NCBI GenBank assembly: GCA_949130495.1 | Contig: OX422208.1 | Span: forward strand, 393,226,561-393,290,560 | Length of the DNA stretch: 64,000 nucleotides | Source of the DNA: Sambucus nigra | Lineage: Eukaryota > Streptophyta > Magnoliopsida > Dipsacales > Adoxaceae | Direction of reading: 5' to 3' | Shown: in pieces, positions 24,575 to 36,685 of the stretch | How the letters are laid out: every line of letters starts with the position of its first letter | Position numbering within the stretch: position 1 is the stretch's first letter | Translations under genes and position numbers: made by a program | The notes under the pieces: generated by a model | The model's input: the letters and a program-made list of their open reading frames with translations, nothing else | What the model was told of the DNA's origin: nothing | Database searches by the model: none

Positions 24575-24905
24575 AAGAATACGGTGCTAACCTATTATGG
24601 GATAATCCAACAACTCCTATAACATGATTACTTAAATTTCACAGAAATCGTATTCTATTGTGTTTGGGTAAAGGTGGAAGATACAATGAATGCTTGGAAA
24701 TTTGATGTTGACTCCAAACTTATTATAGTAGATTTGTCAAAGCTGAAGAATAAAGATCCCGTAGTCCATGAGCCTTTAATTTGTGCCTTTCAGAACGTAT
24801 AGAAGGCATTCTACTCGAAGTCCATAAATGATGGAAATTGGTCTATTCTTGTGCATGCAACAAAGGGTATGACTACTCAAGTGGATGAATTAAAGGCTTA
24901 AAAAT
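24575..24905 (+). pseudogene. DUF4216-like C-terminal domain relic of CACTA transposase
   Basis: Broken frame reading LTYYGIIQQLL, a stop, then HDYLNFTEIVFYCVWVKV and VDLSKLKNKDPVVHEPLIC, then AFQN, a stop, and KAFYS. This fits the pattern of DUF4216 (tYYG...I.eLdY....vvlFkCdW ... vn.....dPfilasQa.qVfYv). DUF4216 typically follows TNP2 in plant CACTA proteins. At least two in-frame stops disrupt it. The role of the domain is unknown to me. Confidence 0.6.
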
Positions 24906-25169
24906 AGTTTCAGTTAGCTCTTGATGACAACCCTAATTTGAAGGATCTTTTAGTTGATTTAGAGGAAGATTAAATATCAAAGTATTATTTTATCATTGTC
25001 ATTCTTATTTGTATCCTGTTATGATTGCCACTGTATTAGCGCTTTAATTTGATGTATGAATGTTTATTTTATATACATTTGTTGATCAATTTTATTGATG
25101 CAGTATTTATAAAATGAAGTTAAATTATATAATTGATATGAATCATCTTTTAAATATTTTAGATGATAG

Positions 25170-26500
25170 AAGGGTGAGAACTTAAAACCGCCACTAAGAG
25201 ACCCCGTAAGAGGCATGAACACCTAGCACGGGACCAATGTAACTTGTAGGGACTGATCGCGTAGTCATAGGACCCCTGGTCTGAGAGCAGGACCAAAATT
25301 TACAAACTAGTAGACTTAGGCTTAAAAGTATACCGTCAAAGGGTGATAACATAAAATAGTCACTAAACGACCCCATAAGAGGTACTAACACCTCGCACGA
25401 GACCAATGTAACCTCCACGAATTGATCACTTTTTCATGGGCCCTTCGGTTTGAGAGCATGACCAAAATTTACAAACTATTAGACTTAATCTTATAAACAT
25501 GCCGTCAAAGGGTGAGAATATAAATCATCCATCAAATGTCCACGTAAGAGGCAAGAACACCTCGCACGAGGCCAGCGTAACCCGCAGGAACAGATCGCGT
25601 CGTCACGGGACCCTCGGTTTGAGAGCACGACCAAAATTTGCAAGATGTTAGACTTAGGCTTAAAAACATACCGTCAAAGGGTGATAACGTAAAAGAGAAA
25701 CTAAATGGCTCCGTAAGAGGCACTAATACCTTGCACGGGACCAATGTAACCTGCACGAATCGACCGCTTTGTCACGGGCCCCCCCGGTTTGGGAGCATAA
25801 CCAAAATTTACAAACTGTTAGACTTAGGCTTAAACACATGTCGTCAAAGGGTGAGAATATAAATCATCCACTAAATGGCCCCATAAGAGGCACTTAAGAC
25901 CTCACACGGGACCAATGTAACCCGCAGGAACCGATCACGTAGTCGTGGGCCCCTCGATTTGAAAGCACGGCCAAAATTTGCAAAATATTAGGCTTAGTCT
26001 TAAAAACATGTCATCAAAGAGTGAGAACGTAAAACAACCACTAAAAATCCTCGTAAGAGGCACAAACACCTCGAACGGGACTAATGTAACCCGCAGGAAT
26101 CGATCGCGTAGTCATTGGACCCCCTGTTTGATAGCACGACCAAAATTTACAAAATGTTAGACTTAAGCTTAAAAACATGTCGTCAAAGGGTGGGAACGTA
26201 AAAAATCCACTAAACGTCCCCATAAGAGGCACGAACACCTAGAACGGGAGCAATGTGACCCGCAGGAACCGATCGCATAGGCATGGAACCCTCGGTTTAA
26301 GAGCATGACCAAAATTTGCAAACTGTTAGACTTAGGCTTAAAAATAGGTCATCAAAGGGTGAGAACATAAAATATCTACTAAACGGACTTGAAAGAGGCA
26401 CGAACACCTCGCACGAGACCAATGTAACTCGCACAAACAGACCGCATAATCACGGGACCCCCGGTTTGAGAGCATGACCAAAGTTTAGAAATTGTTAGGA
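25170..26500. repeat. 169-bp satellite, block 2 (8 units)
   Basis: The AGAG landmark of 'taagaggca' occurs at 25,209, 25,378, 25,547, 25,716, 25,886, 26,056, 26,225 and 26,394, giving steps of 169, 169, 169, 170, 170, 169 and 169 bp. Each unit carries 'gaccaatgtaacc', 'gatcgcgtagtc', 'gtttgagagca', 'gacttaggctta' and 'cgtcaaagggtgagaa'. A decayed variant follows to about 26,610. The block lies inside the CACTA element between the DUF4216-like relic and the 3' subterminal repeats. Reading frames of 60-75 aa repeating every unit are artefacts. Confidence 0.95.
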
Positions 26501-26639
26501 CTTTTATGGGACAAATGTAATATGTAGTAACCAACCGCGTAGTCAACCAAGGGGACAATTTAACCCAGGGGGAACTTATAGCAACTGACTGATAGACTCT
26601 CGATTTGAGGACAAAATGATTTTTTTATTATTATTAAAA

Positions 26640-26919
26640 ATAGTCACAACCCATGGCCATGACTTTTCTACTTTTAAGATAAAATATGGTCATAGCTTTG
26701 GGTCGTGACTACGTTTTGTCGACACAAAATAGTTGATCACGAACATGGGCCGTAACCACATTCGTGACCATCGTAGTCCATGACCAATTTTGGTGGTCAG
26801 GGATGTGTGTTGTGACCACCGATGTTGGTCACACACAATTTGGTCTCGAATAAAATCCGTGACCCACCACTAATGGTAAGGGATTTGGTCCATGACCATG
26901 CACTGTATTTGGTGTAGTG
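26640..26919 (+). repeat. CACTA 3' subterminal repeats and terminus
   Basis: Repeated GTCATGAC, GTGACCA and GGTCACG-like motifs in both orientations, ending in GGTGTAGTG. They mirror the 5' end at 20,837-21,260. Confidence 0.85.
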
Positions 26920-26922
26920 TTA

Positions 26923-27740
26923 TGAATAAACCTTATCTCTAAGTAGCACTATATGAAGATATTAGGGCATGCCATTCACATCGTTGGGATTAAGGTTTCA
27001 CTAAATCAAATTAGGATCTTGATCTTGTACCAAGCCATTTATATCATGATGGTCTCACAAAGTTTAGTATGTGGGATTACATGAAAGGATTTGCTCTTTT
27101 CTGCCATGGAATCACCCATTTTTATCAATCAATGTATGAAGACACTTGATTTGATAGAGATGGTGAAGAATATAACTTATGCTATGGCAGTGGGTAGCCT
27201 CACATATGTTATGTTATGTACCAGACTAAATATCTAATTTTTTATCAACATGGTCAACAAATATCAATCTAATCCATGTGAGGAGCATTGGATTATATTA
27301 AAGAACAGTCTTAAGTATCTAAAAAGAACTAGAGATTATATGTTAGTTTACTTAGTATATAGTCTTTCACTATTAGGGTATAAAGACTTGGGTTTTAGTG
27401 AGATAAGTATTATAAGATATTTTCCTGAGGATATGTGTTTACTCTAGGAGGTGGAGTTGTTAGATGGAGGAGTGTGAAGTAATCATGTATTACTAACTCC
27501 ACCATGTAGGACGGGATTGTTTGCACTTTAGAGGCATCTAAACAATCTATATGGATCAAGAATTTCCTAACTTAATTGAGTGAGGTTCCTTTAGTGAAAT
27601 CGGCCACTACACTATATTGTGTTAATAACATAACGATTGCAAGTTCGAGAGAACCCCAAGCCCCAAAAAGGACCTAAGAAAATTTAGCGTAGGTATCACC
27701 CAGTTAAAGGGATTAAACCGTGGAGGTGATAATTTTATGA
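26923..27740 (+). pseudogene. Old copia polyprotein relic, 3' part (RT end and RNase H)
   Basis: It continues the copia relic after the CACTA insertion. Motifs: TYAMAVGSLTYVMLCTRLNI (27,175-27,235, family YASAVGSLMYAMLCTRPDI), YQSNPCEEHWIILKNSLKYL, KRTRDYMLVY, then LLGYKDLGF. In other frames, ASKQSIWIKNFL and ATTLYCVNN represent RNase H. The catalytic YxDD part of reverse transcriptase is missing between 20,833 and 26,923, although the CACTA duplication is clean. The deletion therefore predates or is independent of that insertion. Confidence 0.75.
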
Positions 27741-27858
27741 CCAATATTGCTTCAGATAACAACCGGTTCATCCTCCTACAACTAGGATTAGTAATTTTCA
27801 TGCAAACGAATAGGGTATTAAATGAATAAGCTCATGGATTTAAGACTAAGTTGTAGAC

Positions 27859-29400
27859 TGTTGGGGTTTAATTATTAAATGGCACGCTATTGGGGTTTAA
27901 TTATTAAAACCATGGTTTATGACATTATTATTTATTAATAAACAAATGTCAAAGATCATTTGAGATATGAATCATATTTGTACGAGTGCCTTGTATTTAT
28001 TTATAAATTTATTTTAATTTTTGGTCAATTGTACTTAATAAGAATTCTGGTGAGTTAGGTTTAGCCTGATCACCGAAGATCATAATTCCATATCTTGTGC
28101 AATTGGATAGTTCAAAGACTAAATAAGGAGTTAAAATCCTAATGGTAAAGTTGTGTGTACAATCTTAGTAGTTTATCTTAACTAATGGAACCTGTCTGAT
28201 GGTTCATAAACTTGCAGAATAGTTGTAATAAGATTGTATGGGTGCAATAGGAATGTACTGATCATGACCAATGGTGAGATTCAAGTCTATATGCTCAATA
28301 GATTTGACTTGCATAATCACACATATTGCAAAGGTTGCATAGATTCTTAATCCTAAGGGATATAAGGATTGGAATATTCACATAAATATTTCTTCAATTT
28401 GATATGGGTGAGAATTGATTTCTTGGGTCAATAATCTTTGTAGGTTGGACAATCATTGTGTGAATCTATCTGAGATCGTATTTGGGAGGAATATAGGTAG
28501 AGGAGATATTTTGGAGTGTGATACCCCCTGATAAAATTATAAGTTTTAATTACACCAGTAAATTCAAGCAGTGGATTTTATAATCCAATAGAGTACCAAA
28601 TGAGTTAAGTTTGAGATCAATGAATAAATAAGACGTTGATGAAAATTGACTCACAAAAAATTGAATTTTACCAAGAGGGTATTGAATGCTTAATGGGGGT
28701 AATCATATTATGTGATATCTAACTATACAAACAAGGTCTCTCTATTTGAGTACTTTTGAATTGGAGTGTAGTTATAATTATTTAGTGGAATTAACTATAA
28801 TTAAACATAAAAGAAAATTAATTACGAGGTACAATATGGTATTTTCATGTTTCTATTTGGAATCTAATATGATTATTTGGCTTGGGTCCCTAGTATAGTC
28901 CATATACTAAGAACAGGCCCAAAACTCTCTGGATATCCTAATTGGCCTAAGACCACTTCATGTACCTATATATATGGGTCTAGGTGAGGGGTATAAGAAA
29001 TAGGATCTCTCGTCAAGGTTATAGAGGATAAGATAAAAATACTATTTATGTTTTTGTGAGGGGTGAGAAGAGAGAATGATTATTTATCTTATTTCACCAA
29101 TTTATCATCTACAAAAGTGGCCATACACATGGATTGCTTTAGGTGGATCATAAACTAGAAGATATAAGGTTTTTTCAAATATAATATAGGATTAAAGTTC
29201 AAAAATCTTAAATAACATTTTCTTCATTAAATATGTATCCTATATTGTATCACCTAAAAGATCTCCCAAGGTATGTTGATCTAAACCCTAAATGTAATTT
29301 CATAGATATAGTTTATGTCAGTGTGATTTTTAAAATAGGATGAATTAAATTACTTTAAGAATAATTTTTATTGTAAATCCACAATACTTAATAGGACTTT
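27859..29400 (+). mobile_element. 3' LTR of the old copia element
   Basis: It begins TGTTGGGGTTTAATTATTAA, with 'gacattattatttattaataaac' phrasing typical of plant copia LTRs. A TATA-like 'ctatatatatggg' lies at about 28,967. It follows the RNase H relic at the expected distance. The right end could not be fixed, and sequence to 29,754 is unassigned. Confidence 0.5.
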
Positions 29401-29754
29401 AGAGAACCTTACTCTATGTAAAATTAGCCAAAAATCTAAAATAATTCACAGTTGAATTGGCATGGAAACATTCCCACCCTATCTATGTTTTTAAGCATAA
29501 GATGTGATAGTATACAAAAAATATATGTGCATTTACTCTTTGATGGAGGGTGAGAATGTATTGCATATTCAGTTAATTGTGTGAATGAACAACTCAAATC
29601 TTTCATGCTTTATAGCTTGTAAACCTAGTTGCCTCGGAAACCACTTATTTCATCCTTTGAGAGACACTATAGACAGAATACTGGGTCTTATAAGATAATA
29701 GTGAATTTTAACAAGGCTTAGGGATATCTTAGATTGATTTAGTGATAAAGTGTA

Positions 29755-29847
29755 ACAACCCCAATTTTCTCGCATGTAGTTGATTAAACTGGCATGCCGA
29801 AGATAGGGCACACTATGCAATTTATATCATTCTCAGCATCAGCGATA
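29755..29847 (-). mobile_element. Family A LTR fragment (terminal 93 bp)
   Basis: TGTAACAACCCC followed by 'tgccgaagatagggc' and 'cattctcagca' matches the start of the solo LTR at 5,284 and the reverse complement of the LTR end at 40,308. Homology stops at a (TAA)n tract. Confidence 0.8.
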
Positions 29848-29852
29848 AAATA

Positions 29853-29921
<69 letters not shown>
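29848..29921. repeat. (TAA)n microsatellite
   Basis: About 24 uninterrupted TAA/ATA repeats at the break of the LTR fragment. Confidence 0.95.
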
Positions 29922-32900
29922 TACCTTCTTATTGTTATCCAAACTATATAATTTGTTATATAATTTAAGTTATCCAAAGTATATAAATTAACTTCTTAGT
30001 GTTAAGTCGTATATAATTTAAGTTATCCAAAGTATGTAATCGTAAAATGGCAAAAAATTTCAATGTACATAATATTCAAAATAATTATGGGACTATCCAC
30101 CCCGTTAAAGAAAAAATGTTCTAACAACACTAATAGTTCGTCTCAAAACTTGTTTAAACAACACTGATTTAACTAAAGGCACGAAGACATATAACCTACA
30201 ATAGACCACACACTTAAACTAATTAAGATAGTTATAGTCTAAAACAACCACCATAGGTTGGCACTATAATCAATAACAACCCAAATCCATGACAACAATA
30301 TTCGTTTACTTAAATTTCCAAAAAAAAAAGGTAGTCAACTCAAAATAAATGTACAATATTTAAGTCGAAGATTATTTTACGACAAAAATTGTACACATTT
30401 TAAAAAATTTGGGCAGAGTTTCCTTTATTTATAGGACTATCCGCCCTGTTTAAAAAATAAAAATACTCAACGACAACACTAATAGTACTAGTAGTCCATA
30501 TTGGACCTCGTTTCAACCACTATTGATAAGTTCATCCGAATAGAGTCGACTAGGTAACTTGTTGAGTCAAGAACCATAGTGTAATGAACTCAAAGTAGTA
30601 ACCCCCTGCATATTGTGATTGAGTATGCGTGATTAGAGAAATATCCACAAAACAAAATAGATACACTAAATTAAATAAATGAAAAAGAAATTATAACGAT
30701 TAGTCGTAAGTCCAAAATAATGCGTGTTAAGAATGAGTGGTAAGAATGAGCTATCACGGTACCATTTTGAGGTGAATTGTTCTTTCTTTGAGGTTTCGTC
30801 AAATACTGTACATGTGTAAATAACAAATCATATATTTAAGTTAAAATATTAAAGAAAATACAATGTACCTTTAACACGCAAATTAGAGAGAAAATTACAT
30901 TAACCATGGTAAACTATTTATGGTAATCATGAATATGGACACAACATCGGATCATCTTTTCTCTAAGCAAGGGTTACTTATAATTTAAAACATTTGTAGA
31001 TTAGTGAGTTAAACACTTCACATCTTATGTAATTGCAGATTAGTGAGTTAAGTTTTTTCTATAAATAGGGCAGTTGTCTTCATCACATAGGAAAATGTAG
31101 TAGTATTCCACAACTATGTGTGGATGTAAGAATTGCTTTGGAAAACCACCTATTATATGTGTGGATGTAAGAATCGCTTAGTAAATAACCTATTAATTAT
31201 CATCAGTATTAATCAAGAACTTTGAGAACAATCTATAGTGAATCGACCAATTCTATGCTCACGTGCTCGTGGTCAAACAACTCCTCGACATTTCATAAAA
31301 GAAAAAGTCATAATGATAAATTTCATAAATAAAGATAACAATTTAAATGAAAAGTAATCACGTACCAAAAAGGCTGAACTGATTCGATACATGAATTCGA
31401 TGTATACCTGATACAAAATCACCAAAAGTTTTTTAAGAACTAAAGGTGTCATTGATTATGTAAGGCTGGAAACTCCATCAAATTCTCAGAGATTTGAGCA
31501 GATGATATAATAAAAGAAAAGCAAGCTAAACAGAAAAAATAAAAATGCCAAGCTTACCACAAATTTTATAAAAAAACTCAAAGAAGCCCGGCCTATATAC
31601 TCATTAGGGAAGCACTACATATGTACTTCATTCGGTCATTCCACGAAGATTATACAACCTCACCAACATATCTCATTTCTCTTAGAACACGCACATGTGG
31701 ACTATAATAAATTACAAATTGATAAAATTCAATAATGATAAAAACAGAATATAGGTATACAACTCCAAGTGTTTGGCGGCCAAACTAACCGAATCGGTAG
31801 TGGCACGTCTCTTGATTTGGTCCTATTTGAAAACATAAGTTTTTAAGGATACACCATTTATGGTGGTGTTGAACACCTAAATCTGTCGGATAAGTGTAAT
31901 TCAAAATAGAAAATAAATACAAAAATTTATCAAAATTGCATACTTAATATTAAACCACAATAAGATTTTCTTTCCTAACATGAACGGTTTAACTTCCACG
32001 TTCCCAAGATCTTGAAATTATAACATAGAAAAGGGAAATTTTAAAGTAACAGATATAACAGGGAAGTTGTGCTTTATAATTTAATAGCATACGAATAAAA
32101 AAAACATTGACCAAATTTTACTTTGTAAAACAATATAATTCAAAGTAGAGAGAATAAGAAAATTTTACTTTGCTTCAAATTGAAGTCTCCATGCCACCTG
32201 ACATCTTAGTTAAACATGCAATCAAGTTAGTGAAAGAAGCAGAGAAGAATATTTTGGAAACAAACTCTAATGTCATACATACAGGTCTGCATTCGACAAT
32301 GACTTGGTCTAGAAATACCCAAATTGGGCAAAGTTTTTTTTATACCCTATCAATGTCTAGAAATACCCAAAAAATACCCTGTCGATATGTTTAGAAATAC
32401 ACTATCAATACGTCAAAAAAACAAAAAAATATGTATGCCCGTCAATATGTCGATATGTCTAGATATACCCTGTCCATATGTAAAAAAAATCAAAAAAATA
32501 TGTATATCCTGTCAATATGGGTAAAAATACCCATTGAAAAGCCAAAAATTCAAGAACAAAATGAACAGCCAAAAAAATGATTAAAACTATAAACGATTAG
32601 AACAACCAAAAAAACGATTAGAACAGCCAAAAAATGATTAGAAGAAAAAGATGAAGTGTTAGTACCGTACAACCAAAACGATTCAAGAACAATTGTTGAT
32701 ATTCAGTGAAAAGCCAAAAAATGATTAGAACAGTTATTGGTGTACGTAAAAAAAATTGTTGTTCAATGAAAAGCCGTACAACAAAAACTATTACCAGAGT
32801 TAATGGGAAGCTGAACAGTAAATAACAAAATGATGAAAACCCGTATAGAAAAAAACAATTACATTCTTATTATTCTTGTTCCTTGTTCGTACAACTCAAA

Positions 32901-33555
32901 AATTACCCTGTTGTTATTCAAGAACAAAACAATGAAAAGCCATAGAGCAGAAAAAAAAAATACATGGGTTGTTCTTCGTTGTTGTTGTCACAATGAAAAG
33001 CCATACAGAAGAACAAAACAATGAAAATCCATACATCAGAACAAATCGATGAAAATCCATACAGCAGAACAAAACGATGAAAAATTATCGGATCTGGGTA
33101 GAACAATCAAAATAGTCATCGGTTTTTGGGTCTGGGCTCACCGGTGTTTGGATTCAGGGTTCGAGTCGAAGGTAAGTAGGTCTGTTTTAGGTTGAAGGTT
33201 CACAGGTATAGGTAGTCGCCGGCATGGTAGGTGGCTCGAAGTCGTTAGTTGGTTCATGGGTTAAATTCACCGACAGGTCAGACTTGTAGTAGCCAAGAGA
33301 AACAAAAGAGAGAGGAAGGGTGAGTAATTTGGGGGAGAAAAATAAAAATGACGGGGAAGGGGTAATGGGGTAGGAAAGTGTGACAATGGTGCAAATAAAA
33401 TTATGCCCTTATTTTTGAATTTTGAAGAAAGGGGCAAATAAATTAGAGAGTGTTAAAATAGGGGGAATTCAAAATTTTCAAGGGTAAAATATGAAGTGTA
33501 AACAAAATTCATCTTGATGACATCAACGTTTAAGCTTATGACATACATAAGTTTT
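29922..33555. other. Unassigned region with Helitron-related stretch
   Basis: No convincing gene. The stretch 30,170-30,460, reverse-complemented, aligns with 17,835-18,110 at the 3' end of the Helitron (shared 'cgacttaaatattgta', 'attgttgtcatggat', 'gtgcctttagt', 'gtgttgttta'). A related phrase repeats about 337 bp away (30,085 and 30,422). Imperfect repeats of 'aataccctgtc(g/a)atatg' lie at 32,360-32,520, and of about 30 bp ('gaaaagccatacagcagaacaaaa') at 32,920-33,085. A G-rich stretch at 33,290-33,380 would read as a pyrimidine-rich leader on the minus strand. Possibly another Helitron-like element on the minus strand, but no terminus was found. Confidence 0.4.
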
Positions 33556-33557
33556 AT

Positions 33558-33620
<63 letters not shown>
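33556..33620. repeat. (TA)n microsatellite at LTR truncation
   Basis: About 30 TA repeats, then a short CA run, abut the truncated 5' LTR of the family A element. Confidence 0.95.
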
Positions 33621-33627
<7 letters not shown>

Positions 33628-34702
33628 TATTGTGGTGTACCTTATATGAGAATGTGACCTCTTAGTCCAAAGATGTAGACAGTGCTTAATGATAATATAG
33701 TCGGGTTAATAAAATGATTTGGATAACTAAGGACAAAGATGAGTCCTAATTAATAATGTGGAAGACAATTATTAATGAGAATAATAATTGAATAGTCTAA
33801 GAAAGTAGACAATATTTAAAGCGAACGAATAATGATTTAGCCAATTAATAATTAGAATAACAATTTGGTAATCTAAGAGAATGGATCTTAGAGTATAATG
33901 GGGTAGACGGCAAAGAATACGAATTAAATCATTAAATGGTCTAAAGATATAGACAAGGGTTACAGGATATTATGACATAAGAATATGCACCTAGTTTTTG
34001 TAAAGTTTGAAATCAATATTACAAAATATATTCGGGGATTGGGGTATCAGGCATGAGTGCCCACTTTTAGGTATTGAATAGTCGAATGGCTTATTCTTTA
34101 CATGACTGATTAAATGATTGAAGTTATAATTGTAATTTTAATTAAGGACACCAGTAGGACTGCTTCTAAATGAGAGGTGAGGTACTCGCTCCATGTGAGC
34201 ATCAATGGGGGGACGTGAAGTATGAGTTAGTAACAAATTTCATATTTACTGGTGAAGAATCCTTGCACACCTCAGGCTCTAACCCAAATTATAAATGTTT
34301 CCCCCTAGGTATTCTTAATGGCGGGGATAACAGGAGTGACGATCGATCAGACTTGTAGTTGCATTGGACGTAGAGGATTTTGCCCCATTGATTCTAGTAT
34401 AGGTTATACTTCATCTTTTTGTTATTTTATTTCATACTGGGATTTGTGAGGGAATAAGCTCAAGTGTTTATTATAGCAGTTGTACTTACTTTACATTATG
34501 GACATTGTATGACGATTTAGTTTTCAATGTTATGTATTAAATCAAATTTTATTCAGATGTTTTTATTTAGTGTTGATTTTGATATATGTAATAAGAAATT
34601 TTTTATTTATTTTGTGCTGAGAATGGTATGAATTGTTGATAAGACCTATCTTTGGCATATCGAGTCTCGCCATCCTTTACGTAAGAAAAAGGGGTTGTTA
34701 CA
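33621..34702 (+). mobile_element. Truncated 5' LTR, family A
   Basis: It matches the last third of the complete LTR at 36,686-40,308, starting at 'attgtggtgtacctta' (33,628 versus 39,231) and ending GGGGTTGTTACA at 34,702. The first two thirds are missing, with the break at a (TA)n tract. A primer site follows directly. Confidence 0.9.
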
Positions 34703-34703
34703 G

Positions 34704-34716
34704 TTGGTATCAGAGC
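34704..34716 (+). promoter_or_regulatory. Primer binding site, tRNA-iMet
   Basis: TTGGTATCAGAGC, two bases past the LTR end, complementary to the 3' end of plant initiator tRNA-Met. It primes minus-strand cDNA synthesis. Confidence 0.92.
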
Positions 34717-36663
34717 ATGATTCTAGTGTCCTTAGGATATGTGCTTGAGTTTGTCACGTTCTGTGTTGCGTCCTATGATCTAGAGACCTATGATTAAGAA
34801 TCATTTAATTCTTTGGGATTCATTACTACTCATTCGGGCCAAGGGTTAGTTTTGGAGAGAGAGCCATAGAAACCTTCGTGTGGGTCACTTGCTAGAATTA
34901 CGAGAAGTTGGGCAATCTGGTGCCTAATAATTTAAGGGAAGAGATTTAGAAAATTTGAGGATATGGTAACGTACACTAATGCATCAACAGAGGTTAGTTT
35001 ATGTAAACCATGACCCATAGTGAGATGGGCATCGGATTATACACAAAATTATTTGGAAATAAGAGGCTTGTGATAGCATCAGTGGTAAATGATGTGTTTT
35101 TCCCTACTTTGGAGTATGTGGGATATGTTTTATTTGATATTGGGAATTTGTATTTACATGGATCTTGTTAATACCTTTGGAAGGATAGACCTTGTATTTG
35201 GGAGAGTGTTGGGCATTGACCCTCCGTGGGTGAGAAGGAGCATTGTTTCATTGGTGCGTGGATAAATAAAAATGTATAATGGGAGGCATATGTTCATTTT
35301 AAGCCTATTTGTTAGCTATGTTGGAGTATCATATTTTTTCTGGGAATGGATTTATAGTTACTTGGAATATGTTAATTTTATGTGAACTGCTACGAGTTGT
35401 GGTCATGTCTAAAAGACAAGATTGGTTAAAAATTGGTGTTCACCGTAGTTGTGAGGATTATTGTGAGAATTTTTTTTATAGGTGAGACTAGTTTTGAAAC
35501 AATGAATTTCAGTGGGAACTTAGATCGTGTAAGGAACTTTATAAATTTTAATGCTCTTAGGGAAGCAACTTGTGAGTGTGATTTAAAATTTTGAATAACT
35601 CAAGGAAGAAGATGCGTGTGAATAAACTCGAAATTATGGGTTGAATCGGGTTACGCTCAAGTTAGAGAAAGGGTCCTTTATGTGGGGGAAAGCGTTATGA
35701 GATAACGTGATCGTATGATTTGGGAAATTATTGACTTAGCGAGTATAGGCAACAAAGTAGAAGTAAGGCTAGTGACCACTTAGATTATTAAGATTGTACA
35801 TGATCATGTTTAATGTTTTTATAGCAACGTTGTTTTTTGAAACGGTGATGGTAGACCTGATTATAATGGGTATGTCTGTGGAGACTTAGAAATGACTAAG
35901 TTCTCTATAGATTAAATACGAGAGGATGATGTCCCACCTATGTTGTAGTGATTTAATTGTTGGGCATGGTATGGTCGATTGGCTCTAAAGGAGTTTGGGA
36001 TAACTCTTGTAAAGGATGAGCGGTTTGTTTAGAAATTGGCTAATTTTGGAATGTTATAATTAACATGTTTATTCATGTTTGGTTTTAAGGCAATTGGGTC
36101 TTGGTGACCAAAAAAGCTATGAAGTAGTATTTTCTTAAGTGTGATGAGACCTCAGTTGATAACGGGCACAAATGGAAATTTAAATGATTAATGAAAACAT
36201 TTATATTTGTGATTACCCTTTTAGGTTTGGGCAGATGGATCTCAAAAAATGACTAAGCCATGTAGTAATGTATCGAGAGGGTTCTTTATTTGAATTTCGC
36301 TTGAGAGACATCCCACGTACGAAATTGGCAAAAGTCACGGGTTAAAGGAAATTGGATGCTAAGATGGTTATTTTCTTATTGCATATACATATGTGGTGAT
36401 ATACTTGATATATGGTTATGCTGAGTGTGAATGGTACAAATTAGATATATATGTGTTATCCATATATGTTAATGGTACGTGTATGCATACATGTAATGTG
36501 AAATATATGGGTGCCCCAGTTATGAAATGATAGGCATAAATGAGCCTTTTTATCTATCCCATAGGATATGATCATGGACTAATCGGGCATAAACATAAGT
36601 TAACGACGCGAATTAAAATGTGATTTTTTTGCTACGTTGAATTCCGAGGACGGAATTCTATTG
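34717..36663 (+). mobile_element. Family A internal region, non-coding (LARD-like)
   Basis: About 1.95 kb between primer site and polypurine tract. No open frame of useful length and no gag, protease, RT or integrase motif was recognised in any frame. Large LTRs around a short non-coding interior fit a LARD-type derivative that depends on enzymes of a related element. A fully eroded coding region is the alternative. Confidence 0.6.
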
Positions 36664-36685
36664 TAAGGGGGGGGGGGGGGGGGGG
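36664..36685 (+). promoter_or_regulatory. Polypurine tract
   Basis: 'taa' plus 19 G residues directly before the 3' LTR start TGAAATACCCCG. It primes plus-strand synthesis. The length of the G run may be a sequencing or assembly artefact. Confidence 0.85.

Larger units (their letters stand above)
20837..26919 (+). mobile_element. CACTA (En/Spm) transposon, degenerate but with intact ends
   Basis: It begins CACTAAATCCTGCAC and ends GTATTTGGTGTAGTG (CACTACACC on the other strand). The 3-bp target duplication TTA is present at 20,834-20,836 and 26,920-26,922. At 6,083 bp it holds, in order: 5' subterminal repeats, a TG/TA microsatellite, TNP2 transposase relics, a DUF4216-like relic, eight satellite units and 3' subterminal repeats. 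The transposase is broken by frameshifts, so mobility would need enzyme from elsewhere. It interrupts the copia reverse transcriptase relic. Confidence 0.9.

Noticed and set aside
25194..26238. Series of 60-75-aa frames on both strands
   Set aside because: They repeat with the 169-bp satellite unit and reflect its lack of stops, not coding.
18462..29754. Idea that 18.5-29.7 kb is the internal region of a minus-strand family A element between two LTRs
   Set aside because: No polypurine tract adjoins 18,462, the ATGGG duplication closes the left LTR as a solo LTR, and the interval is a plus-strand copia with a CACTA insertion.
32170..32394. 74-aa open frame in the unassigned 30-33 kb block
   Set aside because: Its second half runs into imperfect repeats and no similarity could be recognised.
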